Shown here piece after piece: positions 27,072 to 35,177 of a stretch of 64,000 nucleotides of DNA. Where the stretch lies: NCBI GenBank assembly GCA_964556255.1, contig CAZKVQ010000010.1, forward strand, positions 1 to 64,000, in the 5' to 3' direction. Positions within the stretch are counted from its first letter, which is position 1, and the number at the start of each line of letters is the position of its first letter. The notes under the pieces were generated by a model. It saw only the letters and a list, made by a program, of their open reading frames with translations. It ran no database searches and was not told the DNA's origin. The stretch comes from JACJWR01 sp964556255. Its GTDB lineage: Bacteria; Actinomycetota; Actinomycetes; S36-B12; UBA10799. Both the position numbers and the translations under genes were made by a program.

Positions 27072-28166
27072 CTAGCGGAACATCATCTTCTCGAAGAGAG
27101 TGCGACCCTTCACCGTCTCCCGGACGCCCGGCAGGTCGACAGTGAGTTCCAGATCTGCGTTGAAGTCGAAGTACATGGGATGCGAGTGCGCGTGCAGCAG
27201 GGTCTTGACCGGGTTGGACGAGTCCTCCTTCAGGTCGAGGGATTCGATCATCGTCGGGTTCGTTATGTGCATTCGCAGGCTGCCTTCGTCGGTCTGCCAG
27301 GTCCAGAGCAGGTCGGTTGGATAACTCTGTCCGCCGGGACCCGCGGTCTCGCCCGACGTCACCAGCCGCAACGGCAACAGATCATCGGTGAGGAGCCGCT
27401 CACCCTTGGCCAGGAAGATGGTGGGGATGTTCAGCGAACCGAACCCGAACAGACCCTTGGTCGTCATCCGCACGTAGACGACCGTGAAGTCGCCGACATG
27501 TGCCCGACCCCAATACCAATGGTCAAGATAGGACGACATGAGCCTGTTGCCCCAGTTGTGGTCGTGGTAACCGGTACCGGTGACTTCACGCTGACCCAAA
27601 TGGTCGGTGATGGTGCCCGTGACCGTCCCATAGGGCACAGGCACCACCCAGGCCATGTAGTGCTTCTTGCGGGAGTCGAACCAGGAGACGCCCGCGCCTG
27701 GGCGCCACGACGGGGCCCGCCGGGTCATCTGCAGGTCGGCGACGATTCCCGCCACCTCCACGTGCAGGGTGTACGACGCGAGGTCCCCCTCCACAGTGTT
27801 GGGCCCTATCCGGACATCGCAGCCCTTCGTGGACGCGGTGAACTCCGCGCTCGAGTACGGCTCGTTGATGCGTACCTTCCGGCCGTCGGGTCCTTGGTAG
27901 ATGAGCAGCACAGACGGGTCCAGCGGCCCGTCCGGATGGCTATGCGGCTTGGTGTTGAAGGTGGCGACCAGGGTCGTTCCATCGTCGAGTTGCATGTCGA
28001 AGTACCACCACTCGAACGCCTCGTCCACATCTTCCGCGGTGCGCCACCCGTCCTCCCAGCCGGCCACCACCCGCGGGTCGAGCCCGAGTTTGGCCAAGGA
28101 CTCCTCCTGGGTCTTCTGCATCGTCGCGCGGATGGCGGGCGAGTCAGGGATGTCGTGGGCGGCCAT
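27072..28166 (-). CDS. CrtC/AttH-type lipocalin-like protein
   Basis: A 364-aa protein of the double-lipocalin fold shared by carotenoid 1,2-hydratase (CrtC) and AttH. Signature segments are EAFEWWYFDMQLDDG near 50, GTGYHDHNWGNRLM near 195 and DHWYWGRAHVGDF. ATG 28166 has GAGAGG eight bases upstream and is preferred over GTG 28184. No carotenoid genes are nearby, so a CrtC role is not supported; lipid or terpenoid hydration or binding is possible. Confidence 0.78.
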   Translation of the reverse strand: MAAHDIPDSPAIRATMQKTQEESLAKLGLDPRVVAGWEDGWRTAEDVDEAFEWWYFDMQLDDGTTLVATFNTKPHSHPDGPLDPSVLLIYQGPDGRKVRINEPYSSAEFTASTKGCDVRIGPNTVEGDLASYTLHVEVAGIVADLQMTRRAPSWRPGAGVSWFDSRKKHYMAWVVPVPYGTVTGTITDHLGQREVTGTGYHDHNWGNRLMSSYLDHWYWGRAHVGDFTVVYVRMTTKGLFGFGSLNIPTIFLAKGERLLTDDLLPLRLVTSGETAGPGGQSYPTDLLWTWQTDEGSLRMHITNPTMIESLDLKEDSSNPVKTLLHAHSHPMYFDFNADLELTVDLPGVRETVKGRTLFEKMMFR

Positions 28167-28272
28167 GTCGGGATCCTCTCGCACGGCGAACAGTCACTGC
28201 CATCATCGCGCGTGCCCGCCCCGCCCCGCCCGTCGACGGCCGCGCGTACCCCGCATGGCCCACAGAGCGGCG

Positions 28273-30984
28273 TCAGTCCCAAACGACCCGCACTCCGGTG
28301 GTGAGATCGGCCGGACTGTCCGCCGAGGCCGACGCCAGCAACCCCGCGCCCAAAGGTGAACCGGTGAACCAGGGCTCGGTGACGGCGATGTGTCGCTGCC
28401 AGGCCGAAGTGAACGGGTTCAGCGCTTCGGCGCGGACACCGAAAACTGTGGGAACCGCATGGCACACGACGCCAGGTGCCAGTCTTCCCTTAGCCGCTCG
28501 TCGGGCGACGCCCATGAGCCCTTCACCGGTTCTGGGTAGTACCGGCCTCGCCACGACGTACCGGGGGTCGGCGGGCGCGCTCAGCAACTCGTCCAGCGCC
28601 TCGGCGAACTCCTGGGCGCGGGGGCCGGGCAGGTCGACGGTAGTGACGCCTTCTACTACTCTCAACCGCGCCTGATCAGGACTGCCGAGGGCCTCCGCGA
28701 CGACAGCTGCATAGTCGGCGATGCCCGGTGGCTCAGCGGCTATCCGATAGTCCGCCTGTGCGCGGCGACCGCCGCGGAACCAGGCCACCCCTATCGAGCA
28801 GGCGGCGACCAATCCCACCGCCGCGCCCAGCCACGGTTGCGAGACGGCAACCACGAACGCGATGACGATCAGCGCGGCGATGGTGACGATTCCGAGCACC
28901 GGCGGCCTCGACCGATCCCGACTCATTCCTCCCAGCGTTGGCAGCACTTCGGGTTGGCTCGCGCTGGCGCTCGTGTCGGGCTCGCTGCCGGCGGTGACCA
29001 GGCTTGGCGAGCGCGTGATGCGCACCACCGGCACGATCCGATCGTTGAATGGCCCGCCGATGCCCCAGGCGGCCGCGGTCGCGGCCCGATCCTCGGCACG
29101 CACAAGCATCGAGGCGTTGAATGCGTCGTAACCGACGTCCTCGGGCGGGCCGAAGGGCGAGAGTCGGGCATCGATGTGACCAACCCCGGCGACCACCTGG
29201 TTCTCCGAGTTGAGCGCGAAGTAGCCGGCATGTTTGCGAACCAGCCGGTCGTAGTCCTGCAGCCCTCGGGAGTGTTCGGGCGCCACGCAGACGACTGTCC
29301 ACGTGTGGGCGACTTTCTCGGCCCACTCCGGGTCGAGTCGCAGCGATCGCCCTCGCGTCTGGACCACCGACGTGGGAGTGGTCGCGGTGCTGAGGTCCAC
29401 GAGGGTGGTGACGCTGCGGGCATCCCACCCCTCACCGAGCAGGGCGCGGGTCCCGATGAGCACGCTCAATTGCCCGGACTCAAAAAGCCGTGTCAGCACG
29501 GGCACCCATTCCCTCGGCGACCAGCTGTCGATGACCTCGATGAGACCGTCGCCCTGAACGGTCGTGACGGACGGCCGAACTGCCAGGAGTCGCTCCAATC
29601 CGAGTCGGTTCATCGCCACCGTCTTGCCGGTTACCAGCGCGATTCCCACGTCCGCGAGCCGCGGATCAGATGCCAGCTGCGTCGCCATCAGGACTGCCGA
29701 CCCCGCCTCGGCCTCGATGACCCCGGCCAACCTGGCCGGAAGCGTCGCAGTGGCGCGCTCGTGGTCCACCACCACGAGAGCCCGCAACCGACTGCCGAGC
29801 GATGCGTACTCGGAGCAGATGATCTCGACCGCGCCGTCGGTCTTGGCCGCGCTACGGGCCACCACCCGGTCGACCGGTGACCGGCCACGCCTGACGCCGG
29901 CGCTGCCCACCGTGAAGCCGACCGACGGCAGGGCCCGGCGAAGACGTTCGAGCAGCGCGACGTCTCGTGGATCCTCGGAATCCCGCAAGACTTCGCGGAC
30001 GAATTCCCCGATGACTTGCCCCCAGTCCGCCGGCCTGGGCTCTTGCCGATATTCCTCCCTGGCGCGTGCGCCCGTTGGGCTCTCGACCAACTGCGCGTGG
30101 TGGAAGCGCATCACGGCCGTGGCGAGATCTGGGCGCCGGTCGGCGAGACCGTTCCACTCCGTCGCGGACATCCGTTGAACGTAAGCGTCGAGCCACACGA
30201 AGAAGTCCGTTGAGGCCACCCCGGGCGCGGCCAGATCGGCCTGCAACTCGGCGAACCGCAGGGCGTCCTCGTGCAGCCAGTCCGCTTCCCGCGCTGTCGG
30301 CTGACACAGCCAGGCCAACTCCGCATACGGAGCGAGGTAGCCCTGTTTGACCAGCGCCGGGATAGAGGCCGCGGCCACGGGCGGCCCGAGAAGCCGCTTG
30401 GTGAGTGCGGCCTGGGTGGGCGTCAAGGTGTCCGAGGGCGTGGCCGTGAGACCGATGACCCGCACCTCCGGCAAGCCCGCGAGGACCTCGTCCAGCAGCT
30501 CGCCCCAGACTTCGACCAGATGGTGGGCCTCGTCCAGTACCAGGGTCGCCGGCCCCAGGGCGGCGAAGCGGTTGACCAGTTCCCGGGCGCGGTCGGACAG
30601 CCGTTCGGTCTGGGATCTGACGGCATCACCGTCCTCGGCCGACTCCGCTTCGGAGTCGAAGTGGGCCACAGCTTGATAGGTCAGACTCGTCAGCTCCGAA
30701 TCCAGGCTTCGACTAGTGCCGATTCGGGCCGAGTCCAGACCCTGGAACTCAGCTTGCCACTGGGTCACCCACTGCATCTGAATGGCCGTGTTGGGGCTGA
30801 GTATCAGCGTTGGTCTCCCGAGCCGAGAGGCAGCGGCAAGTCCCACCAGTGTCTTCCCCGCCCCCGGCGGGAGCACGACGAGTGCCCTATCCAGGCCCGT
30901 GTTCCAGCACGCTTCAATGGCGGCAAGGGCATCGAGCTGATACGGCCGCAGTTCGCACCGAGGCGGCGGCCACGTGACTGCCAT
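28273..30984 (-). CDS. SF2 DEAH-box helicase with C-terminal membrane hairpin
   Basis: A 903-aa superfamily 2 helicase: Q-like RPYQLDAL near 13-20, Walker A PPGAGKT (39-45), DEAH (151-154), LTATP (179-183), motif V GTRALLGEGWDA (511-522) and motif VI QTRGRSLRL (542-550). A long insert (about 200-430) separates the RecA lobes. After the helicase core, residues 695-735 form two strongly hydrophobic segments with a short SQP turn, followed by a 170-residue soluble tail. A membrane-tethered helicase is unusual. No nuclease domain or partner gene is evident beside it. Start is ATG 30984. Function unknown. Confidence 0.85.
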   Translation of the reverse strand: MAVTWPPPRCELRPYQLDALAAIEACWNTGLDRALVVLPPGAGKTLVGLAAASRLGRPTLILSPNTAIQMQWVTQWQAEFQGLDSARIGTSRSLDSELTSLTYQAVAHFDSEAESAEDGDAVRSQTERLSDRARELVNRFAALGPATLVLDEAHHLVEVWGELLDEVLAGLPEVRVIGLTATPSDTLTPTQAALTKRLLGPPVAAASIPALVKQGYLAPYAELAWLCQPTAREADWLHEDALRFAELQADLAAPGVASTDFFVWLDAYVQRMSATEWNGLADRRPDLATAVMRFHHAQLVESPTGARAREEYRQEPRPADWGQVIGEFVREVLRDSEDPRDVALLERLRRALPSVGFTVGSAGVRRGRSPVDRVVARSAAKTDGAVEIICSEYASLGSRLRALVVVDHERATATLPARLAGVIEAEAGSAVLMATQLASDPRLADVGIALVTGKTVAMNRLGLERLLAVRPSVTTVQGDGLIEVIDSWSPREWVPVLTRLFESGQLSVLIGTRALLGEGWDARSVTTLVDLSTATTPTSVVQTRGRSLRLDPEWAEKVAHTWTVVCVAPEHSRGLQDYDRLVRKHAGYFALNSENQVVAGVGHIDARLSPFGPPEDVGYDAFNASMLVRAEDRAATAAAWGIGGPFNDRIVPVVRITRSPSLVTAGSEPDTSASASQPEVLPTLGGMSRDRSRPPVLGIVTIAALIVIAFVVAVSQPWLGAAVGLVAACSIGVAWFRGGRRAQADYRIAAEPPGIADYAAVVAEALGSPDQARLRVVEGVTTVDLPGPRAQEFAEALDELLSAPADPRYVVARPVLPRTGEGLMGVARRAAKGRLAPGVVCHAVPTVFGVRAEALNPFTSAWQRHIAVTEPWFTGSPLGAGLLASASADSPADLTTGVRVVWD

Positions 30985-31121
30985 GCCACCAGCGTGTCAG
31001 TTGTTCGCCGTGACCGATGCTGACATGACCAGACATACCCAAGCCGGGGGTTCAGCGATGGAGTATTCGAAGAGTCAGCCCGTCTCGGACTGATCACCGG
31101 CGAAAGCCGTCGGGGCGTCCC

Positions 31122-31229
31122 CTACTTGTCGAGGGTTGGCGCCTTCTCGGTGATGATCTCTGCCCAGAGCACGCGGGGGGCGCGGTCGGTGGTGAGTAGC
31201 GTTGATGCGAAAGAACGGATGCGGAACAC
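31122..31229 (-). CDS. 35-aa small protein behind a Pho-box-like repeat
   Basis: A short frame starting at GTG 31229 and ending at TAG 31122-31124. GGAGG lies seven bases before the GTG (within GAGGAGG), one of the strongest ribosome-binding sites in the window. The peptide starts MFRIRSFASTLLTTDRAP and ends AEIITEKAPTLDK: basic N-terminal half, acidic-neutral C-terminal half, no membrane segment. I recognise no family. A Pho-box-like direct repeat lies 61-90 bases upstream. The helicase gene starts 137 bases downstream. Confidence 0.6.
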   Translation of the reverse strand: MFRIRSFASTLLTTDRAPRVLWAEIITEKAPTLDK

Positions 31230-31290
31230 GATGGAACCTCCTCGTGTTTTCGGGATTAGACCGGACTGAACCGGCCCAACTAGCAGGGTT

Positions 31291-31319
31291 GTTCATCTTG
31301 CGTTCACCTAATGTACACC
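31291..31319. promoter_or_regulatory. Pho-box-like direct repeat (three 7-mers at 11-base spacing)
   Basis: GTTCATC (31291-31297), GTTCACC (31302-31308) and GTACACC (31313-31319) are separated by four bases each, matching the 11-base direct-repeat units bound by streptomycete PhoP, whose core is GTTCACC. A weaker fourth unit may follow at 31324. The nearest start codon is the 35-aa gene at 31229 on the minus strand. Confidence 0.55.
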
Positions 31320-31461
31320 TTGCGGCCAACATGCGTGCGCAGCGCCATGCTGCTCCACAAGAGAGTCGCCGCGAGAGGTTACGTTCTGCCGCGAGCGATG
31401 GGGACGCTGAAAGTCCCGCAGTTCGTGACCTGCGCCGGCTGCGGGTCGGGCGGAATCTGCG

Positions 31462-31536
31462 TAGGGCGGGTGGGACTCGAACCCACGGCCTGCCGGATTA
31501 TGAGTCCGCCGCTCTAACCAACTGAGCTACCGCCCC
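31462..31536 (-). tRNA. tRNA with CAT anticodon (Met elongator or Ile2)
   Basis: A 75-nt cloverleaf on the minus strand: acceptor GGGGCGG with CCGCCCT (one G-T pair), D arm GCTC/GAGC, anticodon loop CTCATAA, T arm GTGGG-TTCGAGT-CCCAC, discriminator A. CAT anticodons belong either to elongator methionine tRNA or to the lysidine-modified isoleucine tRNA for AUA; the sequence alone does not let me decide. It is not the initiator type, since G1 has a pairing partner. Confidence 0.88.
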
Positions 31537-31565
31537 TCGCGGCCTACTGTAGCCAGGGCACTCGG

Positions 31566-32114
31566 CTACAACTCGACCTCGTCCGCCAGACGCTGCAACG
31601 AATCCCCCGAGAGACGGTTCGGTAGCCACATGTCCATCTCCTCGGCTTCCAAACTGCGGTAGAAGGCTCGGGCGTGCGCGTTGGAATCCTGCACCGCCCA
31701 CTCCAATCGCGGGTACCCCTGCTCGTCGCAGAGCGCCGCGAGCGTCATCACCAACGCCTTGCCGATCCCCAGCCCTCGGGCCTCTGAACGGACGTACAGA
31801 TCCTCCAGATGGATGCCGTGGCGCCCCGTCCACGTGGAGGTGGTCAGGTACCAAAGCGCCATCCCATACAGGTGTCCGGGCGTCGGACCGTCGACGACGA
31901 GACAGAATGCCGCCGGAAGACCCGACGGCGTGCGCGCCCGCTCGCCGATCGACTCCGGGAACAGCAGCCGAGCAAGGTCCTCCTCGGAGGTCTCCACCTG
32001 GTCCGGGCTACCCTCGTTGTGCGCCAACTCGTGGATCATCTCGAGTATCTGTGGCACATCAGAGGCCGTGGCCTCTCGAACCACGACATCCTCGGTCTCG
32101 GCGACGATCGTCAT
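31566..32114 (-). CDS. GNAT N-acetyltransferase (SSAT-like)
   Basis: A 182-aa acetyltransferase. The acetyl-CoA loop is seen in RSEARGLGIGKALV after the substrate-proximal IHLEDLYV, a pairing typical of spermidine/spermine N-acetyltransferase-like GNATs. NAHARAFYRSLEAE supplies motif B. The ATG at 32114 is used. Acceptor unknown; a small amine is plausible. It is isolated between two tRNA genes. Confidence 0.87.
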   Translation of the reverse strand: MTIVAETEDVVVREATASDVPQILEMIHELAHNEGSPDQVETSEEDLARLLFPESIGERARTPSGLPAAFCLVVDGPTPGHLYGMALWYLTTSTWTGRHGIHLEDLYVRSEARGLGIGKALVMTLAALCDEQGYPRLEWAVQDSNAHARAFYRSLEAEEMDMWLPNRLSGDSLQRLADEVEL

Positions 32115-32233
32115 GGTACGAACCTACCGGCCGGGGGCAGCCGTCGCATGCATGAACGAACGTAAGGGCACTGGCAGCCGGCGAACCCCCGGGCCGCCCT
32201 ACTGCCTCGCGCTGCTAGCCTTTGGGACGTCCA

Positions 32234-32305
32234 TCCCGCGTAGCTCAACGGCAGAGCATCCGACTGTTAATCGGACGGTTACTGGTTCGAATCCAGTCGC
32301 GGGAG
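32234..32305 (+). tRNA. tRNA-Asn (anticodon GTT)
   Basis: A 72-nt cloverleaf: acceptor TCCCGCG with CGCGGGA, D arm GCTC/GAGC, anticodon stem TCCGA/TCGGA with loop CTGTTAA, T arm ACTGG-TTCGAAT-CCAGT, discriminator G. It lies just upstream of the sulfotransferase gene. Confidence 0.95.
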
Positions 32306-32361
32306 CCCTCAATCAATACCTGTGAACCGCGCCTGACGACGCCGAAGGGCCACCCACGCCG

Positions 32362-33285
32362 ATGCCTAGCCCTTCGAGGAGCTACGTCATCGGCATCGGC
32401 TCACAGCGCGCCGGAACCACTCTGCTCCACAAGATCCTCAGCGACTGCACCCCTGTCTTCATGCACCCGTTGAAGGAATTGCACTACTTCGACACGCTCT
32501 TCGACACACGTGAATTCCAATTGCTGCACGGGAATACCCGCTATCGGCACGGGCGACGAACTAGCGGTCGGCGGGCCAAAGCCTCGGCCGCGCGACGAAT
32601 GGCCGCCCGAACAGGGCTGCTGTTGACGGGTCGAATCACCAAACGCCGGAGGGCCATCGCCCAGGAACGTACCCTCTACCATTCGCTGACCGTCCTCGCC
32701 CAAGTGGAAAGCGTTGACGAATTGAAGTCCGTGCCCTATGCCGACCTCTACCGGCCGGCGATCGACGACCATGCCATCGTCGGCGAGATCTCGCCGGAGT
32801 ACATGCTGCTGCCCGACGAGGGCATCACGTTCATGCGAGATCAGTGCGGCCCGCAGACGACGATCATCCTGCTTCGTCGTGACCCCATCGACAGGATCCT
32901 GTCTTCGTATGTACTCCTGAAGGCGTACCGGAGCACAGAACCGCTGGGGCCGTTGGATGTGACGGAGGATGAGATGTGGCGGGAACTGGACAATGACGGG
33001 CGCTGGCTGCAGCTCCAATACGCGCTATCCGATTATGAGGATGCCGAGAGGCGATTCTCGCGACGCTTCCCAGATGTGGCCACCATCGATTTGGAGTCAC
33101 TCATCCGCGGGGACAGCACAGTCTCGCGGTATCTGAGTGACCTGATTGACGCCCCGGTCGATGCCGCCCGATACCGGGAGATCGTCGCGACCAAAGCCAA
33201 CAGCTTCGGAGACTTCGCGTTCTCGGATGAATTGGTGCGAGCCCTGCGGCAAGGCTTCGATCGAGCTATGTCGCAGCGTCGGTGA
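32362..33285 (+). CDS. Sulfotransferase
   Basis: A 307-aa PAPS-dependent sulfotransferase. The 5'-phosphosulfate loop is GSQRAGTTLLH (13-23), and the 3'-phosphate motif is LLRRDPIDRILSSY near 171-184. An Arg/Ala-rich insertion (about 60-100) separates them. It would transfer sulfate from PAPS to a hydroxyl, perhaps on a glycan or glycolipid; no PAPS genes are near. The ATG at 32362 follows tRNA-Asn by 56 bases, a common arrangement for acquired genes, though no integrase or att repeat is seen. Confidence 0.85.
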   Translation: MPSPSRSYVIGIGSQRAGTTLLHKILSDCTPVFMHPLKELHYFDTLFDTREFQLLHGNTRYRHGRRTSGRRAKASAARRMAARTGLLLTGRITKRRRAIAQERTLYHSLTVLAQVESVDELKSVPYADLYRPAIDDHAIVGEISPEYMLLPDEGITFMRDQCGPQTTIILLRRDPIDRILSSYVLLKAYRSTEPLGPLDVTEDEMWRELDNDGRWLQLQYALSDYEDAERRFSRRFPDVATIDLESLIRGDSTVSRYLSDLIDAPVDAARYREIVATKANSFGDFAFSDELVRALRQGFDRAMSQRR

Positions 33286-33301
33286 CAGTGAGGGCGGGTA
33301 G

Positions 33302-33526
33302 CTACGCCGAGCGGCTCCGTCCGAGCGCCAGGTAGGCGATCGGGCCTACCGGCTGCACCACAAGGGCGCAGGCCCACAGTACCTTCGGTCCTCGGACCCC
33401 GGACGCGGGACGCCGAACCAGGTCCACGGCCGCGGTCGCGGTGAGCGCCAGTTCGACCGAGGCGAGCACCAGAATCGCGGTCCGCTGACCGCCAGACATC
33501 TCACTCCACTTGCGACGTTCCGCCAT
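33302..33526 (-). CDS. Small PLDc_N-type membrane protein
   Basis: A 74-aa protein with two membrane helices (about 17-36 and 48-67). The VLWACALVVQPVGPIAYLAL segment matches the 'phospholipase D nuclease N-terminal' small membrane module, which occurs alone in many actinobacteria. ATG 33526 is chosen (MAERRKW). Convergent with the sulfotransferase. Function unknown. Confidence 0.75.
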   Translation of the reverse strand: MAERRKWSEMSGGQRTAILVLASVELALTATAAVDLVRRPASGVRGPKVLWACALVVQPVGPIAYLALGRSRSA

Positions 33527-33632
33527 GACCTCAGGGTGCCACAGGGCGCCAATCGTGGCACAGCGGCACCGAATTCCAGTACTCTCCGCGTGCATGGGGG
33601 ATTTCCTCTGCCCACACCACTCAGGAGAAAAC

Positions 33633-34190
33633 ATGAAGTCGAGTTCCCGCAAGCTCAGCGTCTATCTGGTCGGCGGCCTCGCTGCCGGCTCGCTGCTCTT
33701 GGCCGGATGTTCCAGCAACAGCGCGACCAGCACCGCCTCGAGCGCGGCCTCGGCTGCCGCCTCTGCCGCCGAAAGCGCCGGAAGTGCCGCCTCCTCGGCC
33801 GCGTCCGAAGCTGCCAGCGCGCTTGAGAGCGGCGCCAGCGCCGCCGAATCGGGCGCCAGCGCCGCGGCCAGTGGCGCGGACAGCGCGGCCTTCTGCGCCA
33901 CCGCCCTGTCATGGGCACAGTCCCCCGCCAAGGCCAAGCTGCAGACTGCACAGTCGGCACAGGATCAGGCTGGAATGGTCGCAGCGTTGAAGGAGTGGTC
34001 CGCGGAAACCCAAGCCTTCGCTGCCGCGGTGCCCGCCAGCGCACCCGAGTCCGTGAAGACCGCTTTCACGGACTTCACGCAGGGAATCGTGACAGCGGGC
34101 GAGACCGGGACCTTGTCGCAGGAGCAGGCCGCTGCTCTTGCCGCAGCACAGACCCCGATCACCGACTACGTTAAGCAGACCTGCCAGTAG
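33633..34190 (+). CDS. Ala/Ser-rich lipoprotein
   Basis: A 185-aa exported lipoprotein. Signal peptide with lipobox LLLAGC puts the lipidated cysteine at 26. Residues 27-85 are low-complexity Ala/Ser/Glu with repeated SGASAAESGASAAASG units, likely an extended tether. The C-terminal globular part (86-185) has two cysteines that may pair and no family I recognise. ATG 33633 has AGGAGAA six bases before it. Confidence 0.85.
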   Translation: MKSSSRKLSVYLVGGLAAGSLLLAGCSSNSATSTASSAASAAASAAESAGSAASSAASEAASALESGASAAESGASAAASGADSAAFCATALSWAQSPAKAKLQTAQSAQDQAGMVAALKEWSAETQAFAAAVPASAPESVKTAFTDFTQGIVTAGETGTLSQEQAAALAAAQTPITDYVKQTCQ

Positions 34191-34200
34191 TTACGCCAGC

Positions 34201-34242
34201 CACGAGGCCGCGCCGTCCCCGAAGGGGCAGCGCGGCCTCGTG
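34201..34242 (+). terminator. Terminator hairpin after the lipoprotein gene
   Basis: A perfect 13-bp stem (34201-34213 with 34230-34242) encloses a smaller CCCC/GGGG hairpin. It lies ten bases after the lipoprotein stop codon. Confidence 0.8.
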
Positions 34243-34342
34243 CCGTTATGCCCGGATCCGACGCGGAGTGAACAAGCCGCCAAGCCTTGGCGGGCCCGGG
34301 CAAGCCATCCCGCGCACCATGCTGACTGGCTAAGGTGCGGGT

Positions 34343-35008
34343 ATGGGCTCGCTTCTGACCTCCGTGCTCCCGCTTGCTCTGGGGGCGGCGGTCAGCCCGC
34401 TGCTGCTGACAGTCGTCATTTTCGTGCTAGCGGGCCGGACGAAGCCGATCCTTCGCGCTTGGGCATTCACCGGCGGGATCGCATTGGTGCTGCTGGCGTT
34501 GAGCTTCGTGGGCGCGAAGCTACTTCCGATACTCGTGGCGGACTCGTCGAAGCACTCCCCCAGCGACGGGGTTTTCCACCTGGTGTTGGCGCTCGCCCTG
34601 CTCCTCCTAGGTATCAGGGCGCTGCGGAAGAAGACCGAGGGTTCGGGCAAGCTGAAGGCCCGGATCGATAACGCCAGCACTTGGGAGTTCTTCGTCATCG
34701 GCATGCTGGCGATGATCGGCAACGTCACCTCGATCGTTCTCTTCCTGCCGGCCCTGCACGAGATCGGGAAGTCCACCGCGAGCGACACCGACAAGCTGAT
34801 CGTCTACGCGATGCTGGTGGTGATCACCCTCATCCCGGCTCTCGTTCCGGTGCTGATAGCGACAGTGCTCGGGCCGAAGGCCGATCCGATCCTTGGGGCC
34901 CTCAACCGGTTCGTCACAGCGCATTCCCGACAGATCAACGCCGCCATCTGTTTCATCTTCGCGGCGTACCTGGGCTACAAGGGCTACGTGCAGTTCACCC
35001 CCAACTAG
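34343..35008 (+). CDS. GAP/Sap family membrane protein (LysE-like)
   Basis: A 221-aa protein with six predicted membrane segments and a cytoplasmic loop after the third. The N-terminal LPLALGAAVSPLLLTVVIF and the VIGMLAMIGNVTSIVLFLPAL segments match the GAP (glycopeptidolipid-addressing protein) family, related to LysE exporters. In mycobacteria GAP takes part in moving glycolipids to the surface. The substrate here is unknown. Confidence 0.78.
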   Translation: MGSLLTSVLPLALGAAVSPLLLTVVIFVLAGRTKPILRAWAFTGGIALVLLALSFVGAKLLPILVADSSKHSPSDGVFHLVLALALLLLGIRALRKKTEGSGKLKARIDNASTWEFFVIGMLAMIGNVTSIVLFLPALHEIGKSTASDTDKLIVYAMLVVITLIPALVPVLIATVLGPKADPILGALNRFVTAHSRQINAAICFIFAAYLGYKGYVQFTPN

Positions 35009-35078
35009 CCATCCAACAGCCGCGGGTACCGTCGCGATTCGGCTGCCGCGGGTAACGTCGCCATCCGACCGCCGCAGG
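35009..35078 (+). repeat. Tandem imperfect 26-bp repeat, about 2.7 copies
   Basis: Units at 35009-35034, 35035-35060 and 35061-35078 share the core GCCGCGGGTA-CGTCG. The array begins right at the stop of the GAP-family gene and precedes a terminator. Confidence 0.6.
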
Positions 35079-35122
35079 ATTGGGCTCGGACTCAAGCGCT
35101 GCCCCGGGCACCACCACCACAC

Positions 35123-35165
35123 ACGTGTGAGGCGGGCATCCGCTGGGGATGCCCGCCTCACACGT
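35123..35165. terminator. Bidirectional terminator hairpin
   Basis: A perfect 19-bp inverted repeat (35123-35141 with 35147-35165) and a five-base loop lie between the convergent GAP-family and phosphodiesterase genes. Confidence 0.85.
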
Positions 35166-35177
35166 TGTGTTCCCGTG

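Noticed and set aside
25819..28304. Long open frames antisense to the patatin and lipocalin genes
   Set aside because: They are mirror frames of GC-rich genes, full of Arg/His/Pro, lacking family motifs and ribosome-binding sites.
31075..31332. 85-codon minus-strand frame overlapping the 35-aa gene
   Set aside because: It has no ribosome-binding site, runs through the Pho-box-like repeat and is His/Arg-rich; the shorter frame with GAGGAGG is the better reading.
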